DNA from: Acanthochlamys bracteata
Taxonomy: Eukaryota > Streptophyta > Magnoliopsida > Pandanales > Velloziaceae
Reading direction: 5' to 3'
Assembly (NCBI GenBank): GCA_019914995.1
Contig: CM034126.1
Span: 3,725,001-3,789,000, forward strand
DNA length: 64,000 nt
Shown: positions 26,161-38,394 of the stretch, one piece after another
Layout of the letters: the number at the start of each line of letters is the position of its first letter
Position numbering within the stretch: the first letter of the stretch is position 1
Notes under the pieces: generated by a model
Databases searched by the model: none
Told to the model about the DNA's origin: nothing
The model's input: the letters and a program-made list of their open reading frames with translations, nothing else
Made by a program: the position numbers and the translations under genes

Positions 26161-26599
26161 CAGTCATTACATTTGAGATCAACTGTGTGAAACATGAGTG
26201 TGGAATGGCATATACAGTTTTGAGTTCTTGTAAACTTGCTTGGCACGTTAGACTTTTGCTCTTGTTAACTTGTGATTTCTTACTAATTTCTTTCAAGGAA
26301 TGTTTGCAGTCATTACATGTGAGATCTACTGTGTGAAACATGAGTGTGGAATGGCATAAACACTTTTGAGTTTTTGTAAACTTGCTTGGCACGTTAGACT
26401 TTTGCTCTTGTTAACTTGTGATTTCTTACTAATTTCTTTCAAGGAATGTTTGCAGTCATTACATGTGAGATCTACTGTGTGAAACATGAGTGTGGAATGG
26501 CATATACACTTTTGAGTTTTTGTAAACTTGCTTGGCACGTTAGACTTTTGCTCTTGTTAACTTGTGATTTCTTACTAATTTCTTTCAAGGAATGTTTGC
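26161..26599. repeat. Three tandem copies of a 146-bp unit
   Basis: Units start CAGTCATTACAT at 26161, 26307 and 26453 and each ends AAGGAATGTTTGC. Copies 2 and 3 differ by only a couple of bases, and copy 1 is a little more diverged. The array lies in an intron of the KEULE relic. Minus-strand frames through it are by-products of the repeat. Confidence 0.92.
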
Positions 26600-28332
26600 T
26601 ATAGATTAGGTAGTCAAGTCAGATGCTTGACCAATATTTTTCGCATTTGTTACATAAGCATTACTGGACTAAAGCTTACGTAAAGACCATCACTTATGCT
26701 AGTTCTTCCATATTGTTGATATTCAGGACCTGGTGTTACAGCTGTTCATTGTGTTGGAACCTGTGTAGATACACTCATAGCATCTTGTTTTTTGGGTTTT
26801 TTGGATGTAGCTATTTTAAAGGCATTGAGATTCTAGTGTTTTTGCTTGAGATATCTGGTGATGTCCAAGGTTTGTAGATGTCTACTTGCTTGCTTGAACT
26901 GCCTATGTGTATACTGTGCTGACGCATGGATATTCCCATGCCTTTGTCTTCATAGAGCCATTTATCAATTTGTTTCCTCCAAAACCTTCTTTTCTGTGAG
27001 TTGCGCATTTGTGCAACTAGAGATACAAATCTAATAGTTTCTACATAAACTTTTAGCTGCGTTTGATTCATTAGAATGTAATTCATACATCCACCTCATG
27101 GTAACCTAAGCCTCTTGCTGAATGGTGCATCAACTGCATCATCTTTTACTGGTGCCTTTGGATGATATCGTAGTTCTGAGCAATTTGATTTGTTAAATCT
27201 GTTATTGCCCACTATGCTTTTTTTATATCCTTTAAAGTTCTCTGAAATTACTGCAAGGAACAACCATGATCGCACTAATTTCCCCAAAATTAGTAACTAG
27301 AATTGCCAAATGGTAGCACCTGGCAACAATATTTTTATCGTAGTCTTTGTGTCATTCTTGTGTCTGAAAAGCTACCGAATGTAGCAGTCGAGTTTCCTTG
27401 GCTCTAGTTATCTATGAGTAGTAGTAACACATGTACATATTTTGGATGTTTCGCTGCTAAGTTTGTCTTCTGCTAGAGAAATATCTATATTTACTCTGTA
27501 CTGCTTTTGGCCATATGCATTTACACAACTTTGTTGGAACCCAGGTGCTTTATTTGACTTTCTGGAATTGGATGTTGTCTTGAACATTATTTTAAGAGAT
27601 GGTAGCCAGCTATCGACCAAGGATCTGCAAAAGATGGTCAAGCATTGCCTCAGTACAGCGAGCAAATCGACAAAGTTTCTATTCATGTGGAGGTAGTTTG
27701 CTTTGTATGTCAAATTGGCATCATATGAAGTTTCAGCATCCATTTCAACCTGCAGGCCTCTTTACGTGATGGATGAATAGCATAATCAAATAGTTTTACA
27801 AGGTTTTTGTTACACCAGTTATTAGATGTCAATCGATTTAGTTGAGATATTCAAAAGGTAATACTCATGGAAGAATTAATATGGTATTTTTCTTGTAAGA
27901 TTTCTGAAGAAACATGCACGTACACCCAAGAAAAGAGTAGAACAACCTTAAGTGTAGGTTATAATATTTGTCTTCATCTTTGTCGTAGTTGCCTGCTAAA
28001 CATAAAAGGTCATTATTTCAATTTTGCAAGTGGTAGACATCTTTGTCCCTGAAATATAATGAGCAGATTGCAGGAAAAACCAATAAAATAATTAGAGAAA
28101 CAAGGCTTAAAGAGATTGGACAATTCGATCAGGATCTCGTCTTTGGGGATGTAGGGACAAAAGAACGTGTTCAATTTCGTTAGAGAAAATCAGGTTATAT
28201 AAGGACATAATGGTAGATTGCTTATCTTGGAAGAAGTTTTTCATGTCAAATCCGTTTCTAATGCTAAATATTCATTGAACCCTGCAGAAAATAGATGGCG
28301 GTTAATGATGATCTATGCATCTTGGTCAAATT

Positions 28333-29574
28333 TGAAGGCCCGTCCTTCTATCTTCGTTCTTTTTTATCTACCCCGCCACATAACTGATGAGCTTGGCCTT
28401 ATCTACTTTCGAAGGAAAGCAGTCAGGATCATAAATTTTCTTTGTTGTCTGCTCCTCCGTGCATGTCCTTTTGTATTGAAGCAGAGTTTATATCTCGGCA
28501 ATGGACTTCCAATTTTTTTTTCAGACGGCCGCTCTATCCCATCTTCCTCATCAAAGACAACAAAGATTATTTTACAAACCCGCTCTATATAGTCTGCCTC
28601 CCCAGTTTGACTCTTTATGTTTTTCTTAAGCTTCTCAGCATTGCATGTTCAAGGCAAATGTTCGACCATAGCCTTCAAATCCAATAACTCTTTAAATTTA
28701 AGTTCTATGGCTCGCTCTTCCGTGGTCTTCTGGAGATCTTTCTTGGCCCTCTGTAGGTATTTAATGCCGCCTTGCAGCAGTTCCATGATGGTCGCCCGTT
28801 GCATCATCATGACTTTCAATTTTGCACGTCTCTTTCAATTTAACGATCTCAGCTTTCAGATCAGATATTGCACGTGTCAACCTTTCGACCTCTTGCGCAG
28901 AAACTTGCCGACGACTGCGCAGAATTCTGTGGATACGGATGCATAGAAGTTTCTACACATGGTGATACAACTGAAAGCCATGTATAGAAATTTTTAAGCA
29001 TCCGTGTTCACAGATTTTCGCGCAGCCGAGACCGTGCAAGAGGTCGAAAAGTTGACATATGCGGTGTCCGTTTTGAAAGCTAAGATCGTTGAGTTGAAAG
29101 CGATGAATGCGCAATTGAAGGCCGTGACGGTCGACCATCATAAAATTGCTGAAAGAGGGCATAAAAGATCTGTAGAGGGCTACGAAAGACCTACAGATGG
29201 CTACGAGAAAAGCGGCACGAGGCCATAGAATTTAAAATTTAAAGGAGTTGTTAGATTTGACCATATTCAAATAGTTGCTCGGACATGCAATGCTAAGAAG
29301 CCTAGGAAAAAAACAAGGAGGCGGACCACATGGAGCGGGCTTCAAAACAATCTTCGTTGCCTTTAATGAGGAAAATGGACTGAAGCGGTCGCCTCAAAGA
29401 AAAAGGTCTAGACCTATTGCCGAGTTATAAACTCCGCTTCAATAGAATAAGACATACATAGAGGAGTAGAAGGCATGGAAAGTTTATAATCCTGAATGAT
29501 TTTCCTTACAAGCAAACAAGACCAAGCTTGTCAGTTGGGTGAGGGGGCAGATAAAAAGGAACCAAGATGGGCCA
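28333..29574. mobile_element. Fold-back (inverted-repeat) insertion in the KEULE relic
   Basis: The 1.24-kb segment consists of two arms of roughly 590-620 bp in inverted orientation around a short centre near 28960. The outer ends pair as TTTTTATCTACCCCGCC (28350s) with GGGGCAGATAAAAAGG (29550s). The inner ends pair as CGACCTCTTGC with GCAAGAGGTCG. TCAAATT flanks it at 28326-28332 and 29575-29581, a possible 7-bp target duplication. Each arm carries a decayed copy of the same sequence, which in the right arm reads as a heptad-rich helix (29004-29228, VEKLTYAVSVLKAKIVELKA). It lies where KEULE coding stops (KFEG), so it probably inserted into the gene or its remnant. Confidence 0.75.
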
Positions 29575-29840
29575 TCAAATTAGACTCTAGTGATTTTAGG
29601 AAGATGGGCTAGTGCATCATCGTCTTTATAATCGGTGGAGCTACATGGTTTGAGGTGGATGAGGCCCCTTCTTTGCTCTCCCTTTTCATGTCTGTTTGTT
29701 TTAGTTAAATACTTACTTGGGGCTTCAAATACCTGCATCAGTTTCGGGGAGCACATGTACTCACTTCAGAAGTGAAGAGAGAAATCATTCTTGGTTCAAC
29801 TAGTCTGGATGACCCTCTCCAGTTCATGCGGTCAGTATGA

Positions 29841-31225
29841 CAAACTTATACGTGGTGTCTTTGTGGTAATTCTGGTGTTATTCTTATGTATATGAAAGAA
29901 CCCTGGGTTTGAGCTTGTCCATAAAGGTCACATCACCCAAGTCTTGATAGTTTCTATAAGGAATTTTCGTGATCATTGTCATCCTTTGGGATATACAGAA
30001 ATGACTTTTTTGGACAATGATCACAAGCTTGCTCATTGCAAAAAAATAGGATTTAAGTTGATGGATAATGCACCTTTGCCAGATAACAATCTCCAGTGTA
30101 GCTCAGTACTATGGCCTAATCCTAAGGTTTAATCACTGATGCTTATGCAAGAAATTTTATGTTATCTGATTGAAGGTTAATACCAGGAAATTTCACACCT
30201 TTCTAGACCTATATCTTAAGAGGTACTCTGAAGTAATGCTAGATAAACAGGTTCCTCAATTTTATTTATTTGGAACTGCAGAAAGTGAGGATGCTGACAG
30301 CTGAAGAAATTTCACTTGGTGACCTTCAAATTTGAAATTATACTGCAGCTTTAGGCCCAACTTTCACAAATAGGCAGTTAGATACCTAGGTGTTCCAAGA
30401 AAATCATTGTTTTTGGTTTTAAGATGTAGTGTGCAAGCATTTGAGTGTAAATTATGATTGTCACCATTTGTAATGTAAAAGAACTTGTAATAAGAATGTA
30501 GTGATTTAGAACCGTCGTGTGTTATTTCATGGGCACTTGCTATAAACTGAATTAGCGCAGGAGTTTGTAGATAGTAATAAATCTACCTAGTCCGTTGTAA
30601 TTCCCTTTGGTCAAGCGCATTTGTGGTTTTGCATTCTCTTGGCCTTTTGAGTTTGTGTGCAGAATGTACAGGTAATAAGCAGCAACTGTTTACACGTGTA
30701 GGTGTGCATTCTCTTGGGACCTTAGATGGTATGGCATGTTTACACATGTATCTCGCCTGTCGCCTTGCCGTTGCTAACTGTACTCCACAATATTGACGTA
30801 GCAACTGTTTTCTCCAGATTGTTTCTAAGTTTTATGAACATTTCAGCGAAGTGCATCGGGTTTCATCAGGAATGCATGATGAAACTTGCGCAAGTTCTTC
30901 CAAATGCTAGTTTCTTTCATCTTATAGAACTGCACAAATCCTTTGTTCAGAATCGAACTCATGCTCTCATCCAAGAACTTGCACATCGATTCCTTAGCAT
31001 TCATTGACATGGACAGAAGAACTGCTGAGCCTCATGTACGGGAAGAGATGCAGAGCAGTGCGAGCAGTTTTTGCTCTGCTGTGTCATAATCGCTCGTTCA
31101 CGAAGCTGACATAACAACACTACAACAGCACAGGAACCCACTACACAATAATCCATCTTTTTGCCATTCCACTTCTAAAATTGTTTTCTTTCTGCACAAA
31201 AACTGAGCCTGTGTAAACTGTGTTC
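29841..31225. other. Gene-free stretch between the KEULE relic and the IRKI-like gene
   Basis: Short frames at 29944-30132 and 30726-31007 were examined and match no family I recognise. The second half serves as the 3' flank of the IRKI-like gene. A short local duplication (GGTGTGCATTCTCTTGG and TTTGCATTCTCTTGG) lies at about 30630-30720. Confidence 0.5.
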
Positions 31226-32887
31226 TCATACAACAACACTATCAGTCTCACTGTTGTTAACACTAACGGGGCTATTGTACATGCAGAGAACTTTACACTT
31301 GATCACACCACTGCTAGCTGCATACACATAGAACCCTGGGGCCACCATCGTCCTAACATTCGCCGGACTCAACCGGGGAACTCTCTCAGAAGCTACATCT
31401 TCCATATATCCGGAGTCAAACCGAGCTCCTGAGTCCACTCGAAGAACCGGTATCGGTGGGTGAACTGATCGAGCCAGTAAGTGAACAAGCCAGACTCCCT
31501 TTGCAGCACTGAAGAAAGCTTGGAGTAAAGATTCCGGCCATGCTTTAGCCCAAGCAAGCATGCTAACAACTTCGCCCATGCGCCTGTCGCAGAACCTGCT
31601 CAGTCCTTCACTGAAGTGTCTTGTTCCACTACTCAAAACATCCTCCCATGTAACTCCATGGACGGTTTCGTAAGCTGCTCGGTTGGATTCACACTGGGCA
31701 GCTGGATCAAAGATTCCTTCGCCGGTAAGCCCGAACCCTGCTTCAAAATCAGAGTAGAATACACGGTTGAGCAAAGCTTCAAGGTAGAATAACAAGCTCC
31801 TTGCGTTACGGCACTGAGCTGCTGGGACGCCGAACGGTTGTAACAGCGCAGCGAGACGGTCCATGCATTTCGGGCCCGCACCATGACGCATCTGGGCAGC
31901 GAGAGCTCGGCTTAGGTGGCGCACGCCGGAGCGAGCTTCAGAGACCGATCGAAGGAATGGGTCGACTTGAAGCAAACCGACTATGCCGGGAAGGCGCGGT
32001 TGAGGTTGTGATTGATGGGTGGTAGTGTTAACGCTGCTGCTGCAGCGATCGAGAGCTGATTTAAGATCATGACAGTAACATTCCAGGCGATCCAGTTTCT
32101 TCTCGAGCTCGGCGAGGGATGTTTTCAGTCTGGTAGATTCTGCTACGGCTTCGTCACGCTTTCGCGTGGCGTGTATGAGTTTCCGCGAGAGCTCAGCGGC
32201 AGCCATCCTCCACTCTTCCTCGCGGGCAGAAGCCGGCGCCTTAGAGCTCGAAGAAGAAGCAGAAGACCGCGGACTCCGTCGAGTGAGCGAGTGAAACAGA
32301 GCACGAATCATTCCGTTTGGTCCCGGACTAGTGTTAATTCCGCTGGAATCAAGAGGCACTACAGAAGTGGATGAAGTTTTGTCCCTTGCCGAAGGCCGGC
32401 ACTTGTTGCACGAGACAGTGAAGTCCTCTACCTTGCTGCTTATTCTCGTTTGCTTCTTTGCTTTCGCTGGAGTTGTAGAAGAAGTAGAAACAGAGCTACT
32501 AGTACTGTTATTGGTTGGAGTTGGAGTAGTAGTAGTAGTAGAAGAAGGATGCAGAGGGGTTGGTTGGTGTTGGTAAGCCATCAACGCCATTGCTACTGAG
32601 CTTGTCTTTTCTTTTGGCTCTGTTTCTTCGTCTCCTTCTTCTTCCTTCTTGTTCTCCATTATCTTATAAACAACCCACAAACACAATGAAAAGATAACTT
32701 TTTAGCCATCTCCTTCTAAACTAAACGATATATATATATAGAAAACAAACAGAGCCAAAAGAAAACTGTATATATGAAAATATAAAGTAATACTCACCGG
32801 AGTGAAGATTGGAGAGCGAGGAGGTGTTGCAGACTGCTTGGTCGATGCCGGAGAAGGTGAAGTAGTTGTAGCAGCGACAGACGCCAT
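31226..32887 (-). CDS. IRKI: IRK-interacting-protein-like DUF641 protein
   Basis: A two-exon model is proposed: exon 1 at 32887-32798 (30 residues, starting MASVAATTTSPSPASTKQ and ending RSPIFTP, donor CCG|GTGAGT) and exon 2 at 32662-31226 (acceptor TTTATAAG|ATAATGGAG), joined in phase 0 to about 508 residues. A shorter start at the ATG of MENKKEEE (32659) is the alternative. The protein has a Ser/Thr-rich N-terminus, the conserved segment TRISSKVEDFTVSCNKCR, a DUF641 helical region with coiled coil (about residues 179-232, AELSRKLIHATRKRDEA) and the family C-terminus containing MVAPGFYVY and IKCKVLC. Relatives include IRKI, GIL1 and UNE1; IRKI binds the receptor-like kinase IRK. Exon 2 is open throughout with no damage. 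The family call is firm, but orthology to IRKI in particular is less certain. Confidence 0.87.
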
Positions 32888-35800
32888 TGAAAAGTTTTTT
32901 CTCTACGCTAGTTATAGCTAACAGAAGCTTATTAGTTGTTCTTCTTCTTCTCACTACCACACTGTCAAGACTTGAATGCTTGTAGTGAAAGTTGATAAAT
33001 AAATATGCTTGCAGTGTTATATAATAAGTAATATTACATTGAGTAGAAATGGATTGTAAAGTGAAGAAGATAGCCACGACAACTAACACTCCATTAAGCA
33101 AGCCAAGCAAGAGGGATTACAATGAAAGATAAATAATGTAATGCAACGCAATGTTGATTTGATGTATCGATCGATGGATGTAATGATTTCATGGTGTTGG
33201 TTACGAGAGACTGAGGGCAAGAGGAGAGAGATCCAATAGTAATAAAATTGGAAGCGGAGCAGTAGTTGGATCCTGTGAGAGGAGAATAAATGCAAGCATG
33301 TCTTTCTTTCAAAATTAAATAAGAGAGTCACAAATTACATTTAGTGTTGAGCGTCTCTGGAAGGGAAGCCTGAGCATTGAATGCATGCTACGAAATTTTT
33401 ATTTTTTCTTTGGAAAAACAACGCTGTGCTGCTATGAATTGAATTTGTCAGATTATTGATTAGTCAAATCTATAGCAAGAAAAATAGATAAGTTCTATTT
33501 TTGCATCCAAAGCTTCTACAAATCCCCGTTCCGTCGAAGCACTTCTCGGTGGATAAAACACACCGGTGGAGGACTTTATGCCGATTCCCATCCTAGATGT
33601 TCTGCTACATCGGCAAAAATATAATTTTCTTACATCTGTATGATGTTGAAATCGGCTTAATTTATATAGACAATCATCTATAATACCGTCTTTTGCATTA
33701 TGCTTTCACGTTGATGTTAGATATCGTGTATTTTTTAAGCTTGTGAGTAAGATTTTTCACATCACATTCTATTATTATTTCATTTTATAGTAGGAGAAGC
33801 TTAATGTTCAGAAATTGTTGAAAATATAATGAACGGAGCAGGCGTGAGGAGGAAATAATTTAAGTGAAGTATAAAGTAAGCAATTCAACTCTAGTTGAGA
33901 TTATTAACATTATTGTATCATTAATTGGTACAAGGGAGATCACCTAATTGGCAGCTGTATTAATAGGAGATTTCTTCTCTTGTAAAGAATCTAAGTAATG
34001 TCGTATTAAATTAACAACTTGTTCCAAATGGTTTCACACAATTACAAGTCGCACAAATTTACAAAAGTAAATATTATAAAAATATAAATCGATAAATAAA
34101 TTTTAAAATAATAATTAAAATACTAAGGTGAATTTTAGAATTAAAATTTGGTGATATTAAAATTTGAAAAAGTAAAGATAAAATTTATAATAAATAATTA
34201 CAATATATAAAATAATTTAATTAAAATTTAAAAAAAGAGAATAGAATTTTTAATAATTGAAGCATGCACTTGAGAGATGGCAATGGGTAAACTTAGAAGG
34301 GGCTCAACCTATCCGTATTTTAGTAGATAATAATAAAACATCACAGCAAGCCATAATTTTGGTATTAAGCAAGTAAGAAGGAACTTTCTGAAACCAACAT
34401 TTGAAAGCTCCCTGTTTATTATTACTTAATTAATACCGATAATGATATCATCAGCAACCGTTAGAAAATTTCTGACTCATAAAAATATAAGAAAACGGAG
34501 CTGGTAAGCCTAATTAAATATAATGCATGGAAGGAAAAGATCGAAAGGAAGAACCGAAGAAGAATGGTACAGGGATGGAGGTTGCATTTATGGTCCTTTT
34601 CACCCCCACAAGAACTATTAAAGACATTTTGGGCCCCAAGAAAAATTGCAGATCCAAAGCAAACGGGCATGTGAATGCCATTAAATTTTGATGTAGCACA
34701 GAAACTGCACCTTGCGTTGCTGGTAAGTTGCATAACGTACATATTTGATCAGCCGTGACTCAAAAGGTTTTTTTTTAGTCCTCATCACTGTTCTGACTTT
34801 CTGAGTTTCCCATTCACATAGCTAGTGCAGATTTCCTAACAGAAGGTAATTTGATCTTTTCATGGATTTTTCTCAAGCACACCAGTTATTTATTCCGGAA
34901 AAGTGCAACTGTTGTTCTATGTATGTGCAAGTGTGTGAGCAGAGATCTACCAGTTTCAACTGTAGAGTCTCTGAGGCTTGCTTCCAACATAAAATGAAAT
35001 AATAGCAAACTATAAGTTGCAAAAAAAGTATATGCTGGCATGCTCCATTAGTGCATAAACTACTATCTCCTACACAATACCCATTATTATAGCTTTTATT
35101 ATTATAAAGCTTCCGTTTTGTTTTGTTTTTCATCTTAAGCTATACCATATACTTGACTTTCAATGCATGCGGATGGCTCATTCGTAGCAACAACGCTGTC
35201 AACGTATATAAACAAATACAACCATCATTGTTACCTATATATAAACTATGCACAGCCATATTTCAACATGATAACATTTCCACTCATCATGTATATATAT
35301 TGTATACAAGGACCACAATTACGCAACCATCCAAAGAAGGCTTAGCTTGCATGCTGACCCGGTCAGACGGAGCCACGCTGAAAAATTAATATCATGCAGA
35401 AGTAGAACCATCCAAGTATACATCCAACATTAATATTGAAACGTTCCAGTTCATTATGGATATGGTAAGAGACTGAAGAATGATGGTTTTTCATGGACTT
35501 TTTATTGAGCTAAATTCCAAGAAACAGCAACACAACAGCGTGGACTGACCGGAGTTTGTCCAAATAGCACGGGATTGAGTCGCCGGAGTGCTGCGGGTTT
35601 GTGAAAGTCAGCCATCGCCCGGGCGTGATGAAATTGCATGATCTACTACTGAACTGGTTCGGTCATACTGGTGCTGTGAAGTTCTAAATGGGCCAATAAT
35701 AAGAACCGACGGTGGGGGCTTGGATCAATGGACATCAACCAACTTTCTAAACTGGTCCTGGCTCGGACAAAGGCAGACCAGAGTCTCGACGGCATATAAT

Positions 35801-37074
35801 ACTTTGTGTTAAGAATTAGGATTAACTTATAAATAAAGAATATTTTGACCGCTACTTTCATGGATGGTTGAAAGTATATATATAGAGACTAAAATGTTTA
35901 AAGTTTAAAAATATTCAAAAGTGAGGAATAATTAATATTAATATGCATGGTTGAAAAGAAAGAGAATATGAATTGGGTGGAACATGAAAGTGGGTCTAGA
36001 AATAGAATGTAAAAAGATTTAGGGGGGTTTGGGATTGCTTATGAAAATTTTTTTTTTTGAAATGGAGCTTTTAGGAGAAAAAAGAATAGCTTTTAAGAAA
36101 TGGAGAAAAAAGGAGCTTTTCTGAAATTGTGTTTGGTAGTACTTTTGGATAAATTGCTTTTCAAGTGAAGAGATTAAAAATTACTGAATTATTTTTTGAT
36201 ATTTTGTGTTAGTTATTGATGTATATATACTAAATTATTGATGCTATTTTGAACAAAATATTTATTTAAACAATACTATATTTAATAAAGTGACTTTGTA
36301 TTGAATTTTTTTTTAAAAAATAGAAATACTTATATTAATTATTTTATATAAATATCTGTTAAAATTAAAATTATTATTATTTTATAAAATAGTTTGTTAA
36401 ATAATTATTTAAAATATTTGTTAAATATTGATAGTTAAATAATTTATTAAATATTGAATAAGTTGTTAGATATTTAATAATTTTTTAAATAATTTATTAA
36501 AATTATTTTAGATAATATTTGTTCTCTTTACATAATTATTTTAGATAATACTTATTTTGAAGTTAAATTTGTAATTTAAATAGAGTAGCGTTTTGATTAA
36601 AAGCAATGGTTCGAATATGCTGCGTTTTAATCAAACACTATCAAATAATGTACTTTTACTATATAGTGCATTTGGGGAACAAAAATTTTCCCAAACGCAC
36701 TACTAAACGCACTCTAAACTTTTAGGTGAAATTTTTTCTTTTTTAACTTTGAAAATGTCAAAGAGACATTCAAATGATAGATTTTTATTACTACAGGTCT
36801 AAAATTATGCAATTTCGATCTAACCAAAAATAATCGTGTATCCCAAACGGACCTTTAATAGCCATGAGTTCGCCCAGTTGATTATGTTTAAGGCCAAGTC
36901 CAATCTAAAGCCCATTATTAAATTATTGTAAATTATTGTTAGCGTAAGAGCCCATATACGCGGAACCCATGCAGCTTTACTAGGCTTAATATTAAATAAA
37001 GCCCTGAAGATTTCTCTCTATGCTGCGTCTGTTCCCTGCAACAACTGAGCTTCTCCGGCGAGCAGTGGCCTGAG
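32888..37074. other. Long intergenic region
   Basis: It holds the promoter side of the IRKI-like gene and of CTR9. 36020-36720 is a repeat-like AT-rich block that starts GTTTGGGATTGCTTAT and ends with an inverted counterpart, AAAATTTTCCCAAACGCAC. It is probably a non-autonomous transposon. Other frames are short with no family resemblance. Confidence 0.55.
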
Positions 37075-38354
37075 ATGGCGTGCGTTTATATACCTGTACA
37101 AAACTCGGAGGAAGAAGTTAGGGTGGCGCTAGATCAACTTCCCCGCGACGCAACTGATATTCTCGATATACTCAAAGCCGAGCAAGCCCCGCTAGATCTC
37201 TGGCTAATCATCGCCGTGGGTTCTCATTGGTTGCTTGTTTTCGATTCGATGGCGAATTGACCTCGAGATTGTTTTTGAAATTTTTAATGGAAAATTATTT
37301 TGGTGATTACCTATTTCATGCTTAAGCGTTACTGATTAGGCATTACTGTTTATCAGAGGGAGTACTTCAAGCAAGGAAAACTAGAACAGTTTCGACAAAT
37401 TTTGGAGGAAGGATCAAGTCCAGGTGCTTGTTATGTTTTATCTTTTTGCTGTCAAGTTCCGGGATGTAAGCTGTATATAGCCCTAATCTCCATAGGAGAT
37501 GGTAGCACTCAATGAAATTGTTACTGATTATGAAAGATCACGGTTTTTTGGCTTTGTTACAGAAATCGACGAGTACTATGCTGATGTCAAGTATGAAAGG
37601 ATTTCGATCTTGAATGCCCTCGGAGCCTATCATACTTATTTGGGAAAGATTGAAACTAAGCAAAGAGAGAAGGATGAGCAATTCAATTTGGCAACTCAGT
37701 ACTTCCATAGAGCATCAATGATTGATCATGAGGCTTCTACATGGATTGGAAAAGGTCACTTTTTGTCCTTAAGAATTTTAATGTCATTATTGGAACTTCC
37801 TTAAGCTTCTGTGTATGGTTGTGTCGTGTCCCATTGGTGGAGGGAGTACTTCATTAACTTTATCATCTGATCTTATTACAAGATTAATAGTGCGTAACTA
37901 TCATTGTTAGAGGAATATATGTTACTCTCCCCGTTCAAAAGAGTGCCCGAGTTTCTTTAACAGAGAGATATGTTTTGGGGGTTATTTTATCACTGTTTGC
38001 TAATATAGTAATGCTTTATAGTATGCTTGTAGTTTCAGCGATGTGCTTCTAATGCTTTTAGTTTCGTGTCACCTTATATACAGGTCTGTTGTTTATCATA
38101 AAGGGCGATCTTCATAATGCTCGAAGTACATTTCAGATTGTGTTAAATGGTGACCCAAATAATGTTCCTGCAATTCTTGGTATGGTATGTGACAGATGCT
38201 GACTTTAAGAACTTACTTCAATTTTGATACCCACTAACCCATCTTATTTCTGCCTAGGATGTCTACCATGTGCTGTAATATAATTATTAATATAACAACC
38301 ACCATCATCAGCTTAAACTTTGAATCAACTAGTATGTTCACACCTTGCACTCCT

Positions 38355-38394
<40 letters not shown>

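Larger units (their letters stand above)
22340..29840 (+). pseudogene. KEU: KEULE/Sec1-type SNARE-regulator pseudogene
   Basis: Exon relics in order: 22349-22430 (MDKLTVEVMS, then TAG in place of Tyr, then SCKMADIMEERVS); 22505-22551 (VVEDLNKRRQPMPLMDA); about 23968-24004 (MNLEYFAIDSQ); 24196-24322 (ITDHGRALEELFGEDAEAS); 25170-25368 (LDASTLTTPCDLIPTKLAAT, CELLMVDRSVDE); 25642-25740 (VVVLLEDHEPIWLELRHAHI); 25824-25901 (ASERLHDKMTNFMSKNKAAQ); 27600-27692 (QLSTKDLQKMVK, then a one-base deletion); 28073-28333 ([20 protein letters not shown], then stops); about 29590-29640 (SSDFRKMG, then TAG); and about 29770-29830 (VKREIILGSTSLDDPLQF). The family is Sec1/Munc18, which regulates SNARE assembly; KEULE acts in cytokinesis. 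Missing are the N-terminal exon, the block after RSVDE and most of the region before SSDF. It cannot encode a full protein. Confidence 0.92.

Noticed and set aside
26135-26538. Two minus-strand open frames with repeated protein text
   Set aside because: They are products of the 146-bp tandem array; the repeated residues simply mirror the DNA repeat.
26161-26599. CRISPR-like repeat spacing
   Set aside because: The units are long contiguous tandem repeats without spacers in a plant genome.
28617-28946. Plus-strand open frame of 109 codons
   Set aside because: It is the antisense of the left arm of the fold-back element. The right arm has the matching antisense frame at 28953-29162.
29944-30132. 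Open frame of 62 codons after the KEULE relic
   Set aside because: It has no similarity to the KEULE C-terminus or any family I know; kept only as part of a gene-free stretch.
31801-32576. Three plus-strand open frames
   Set aside because: They are shadows of the intact IRKI-like exon on the other strand.
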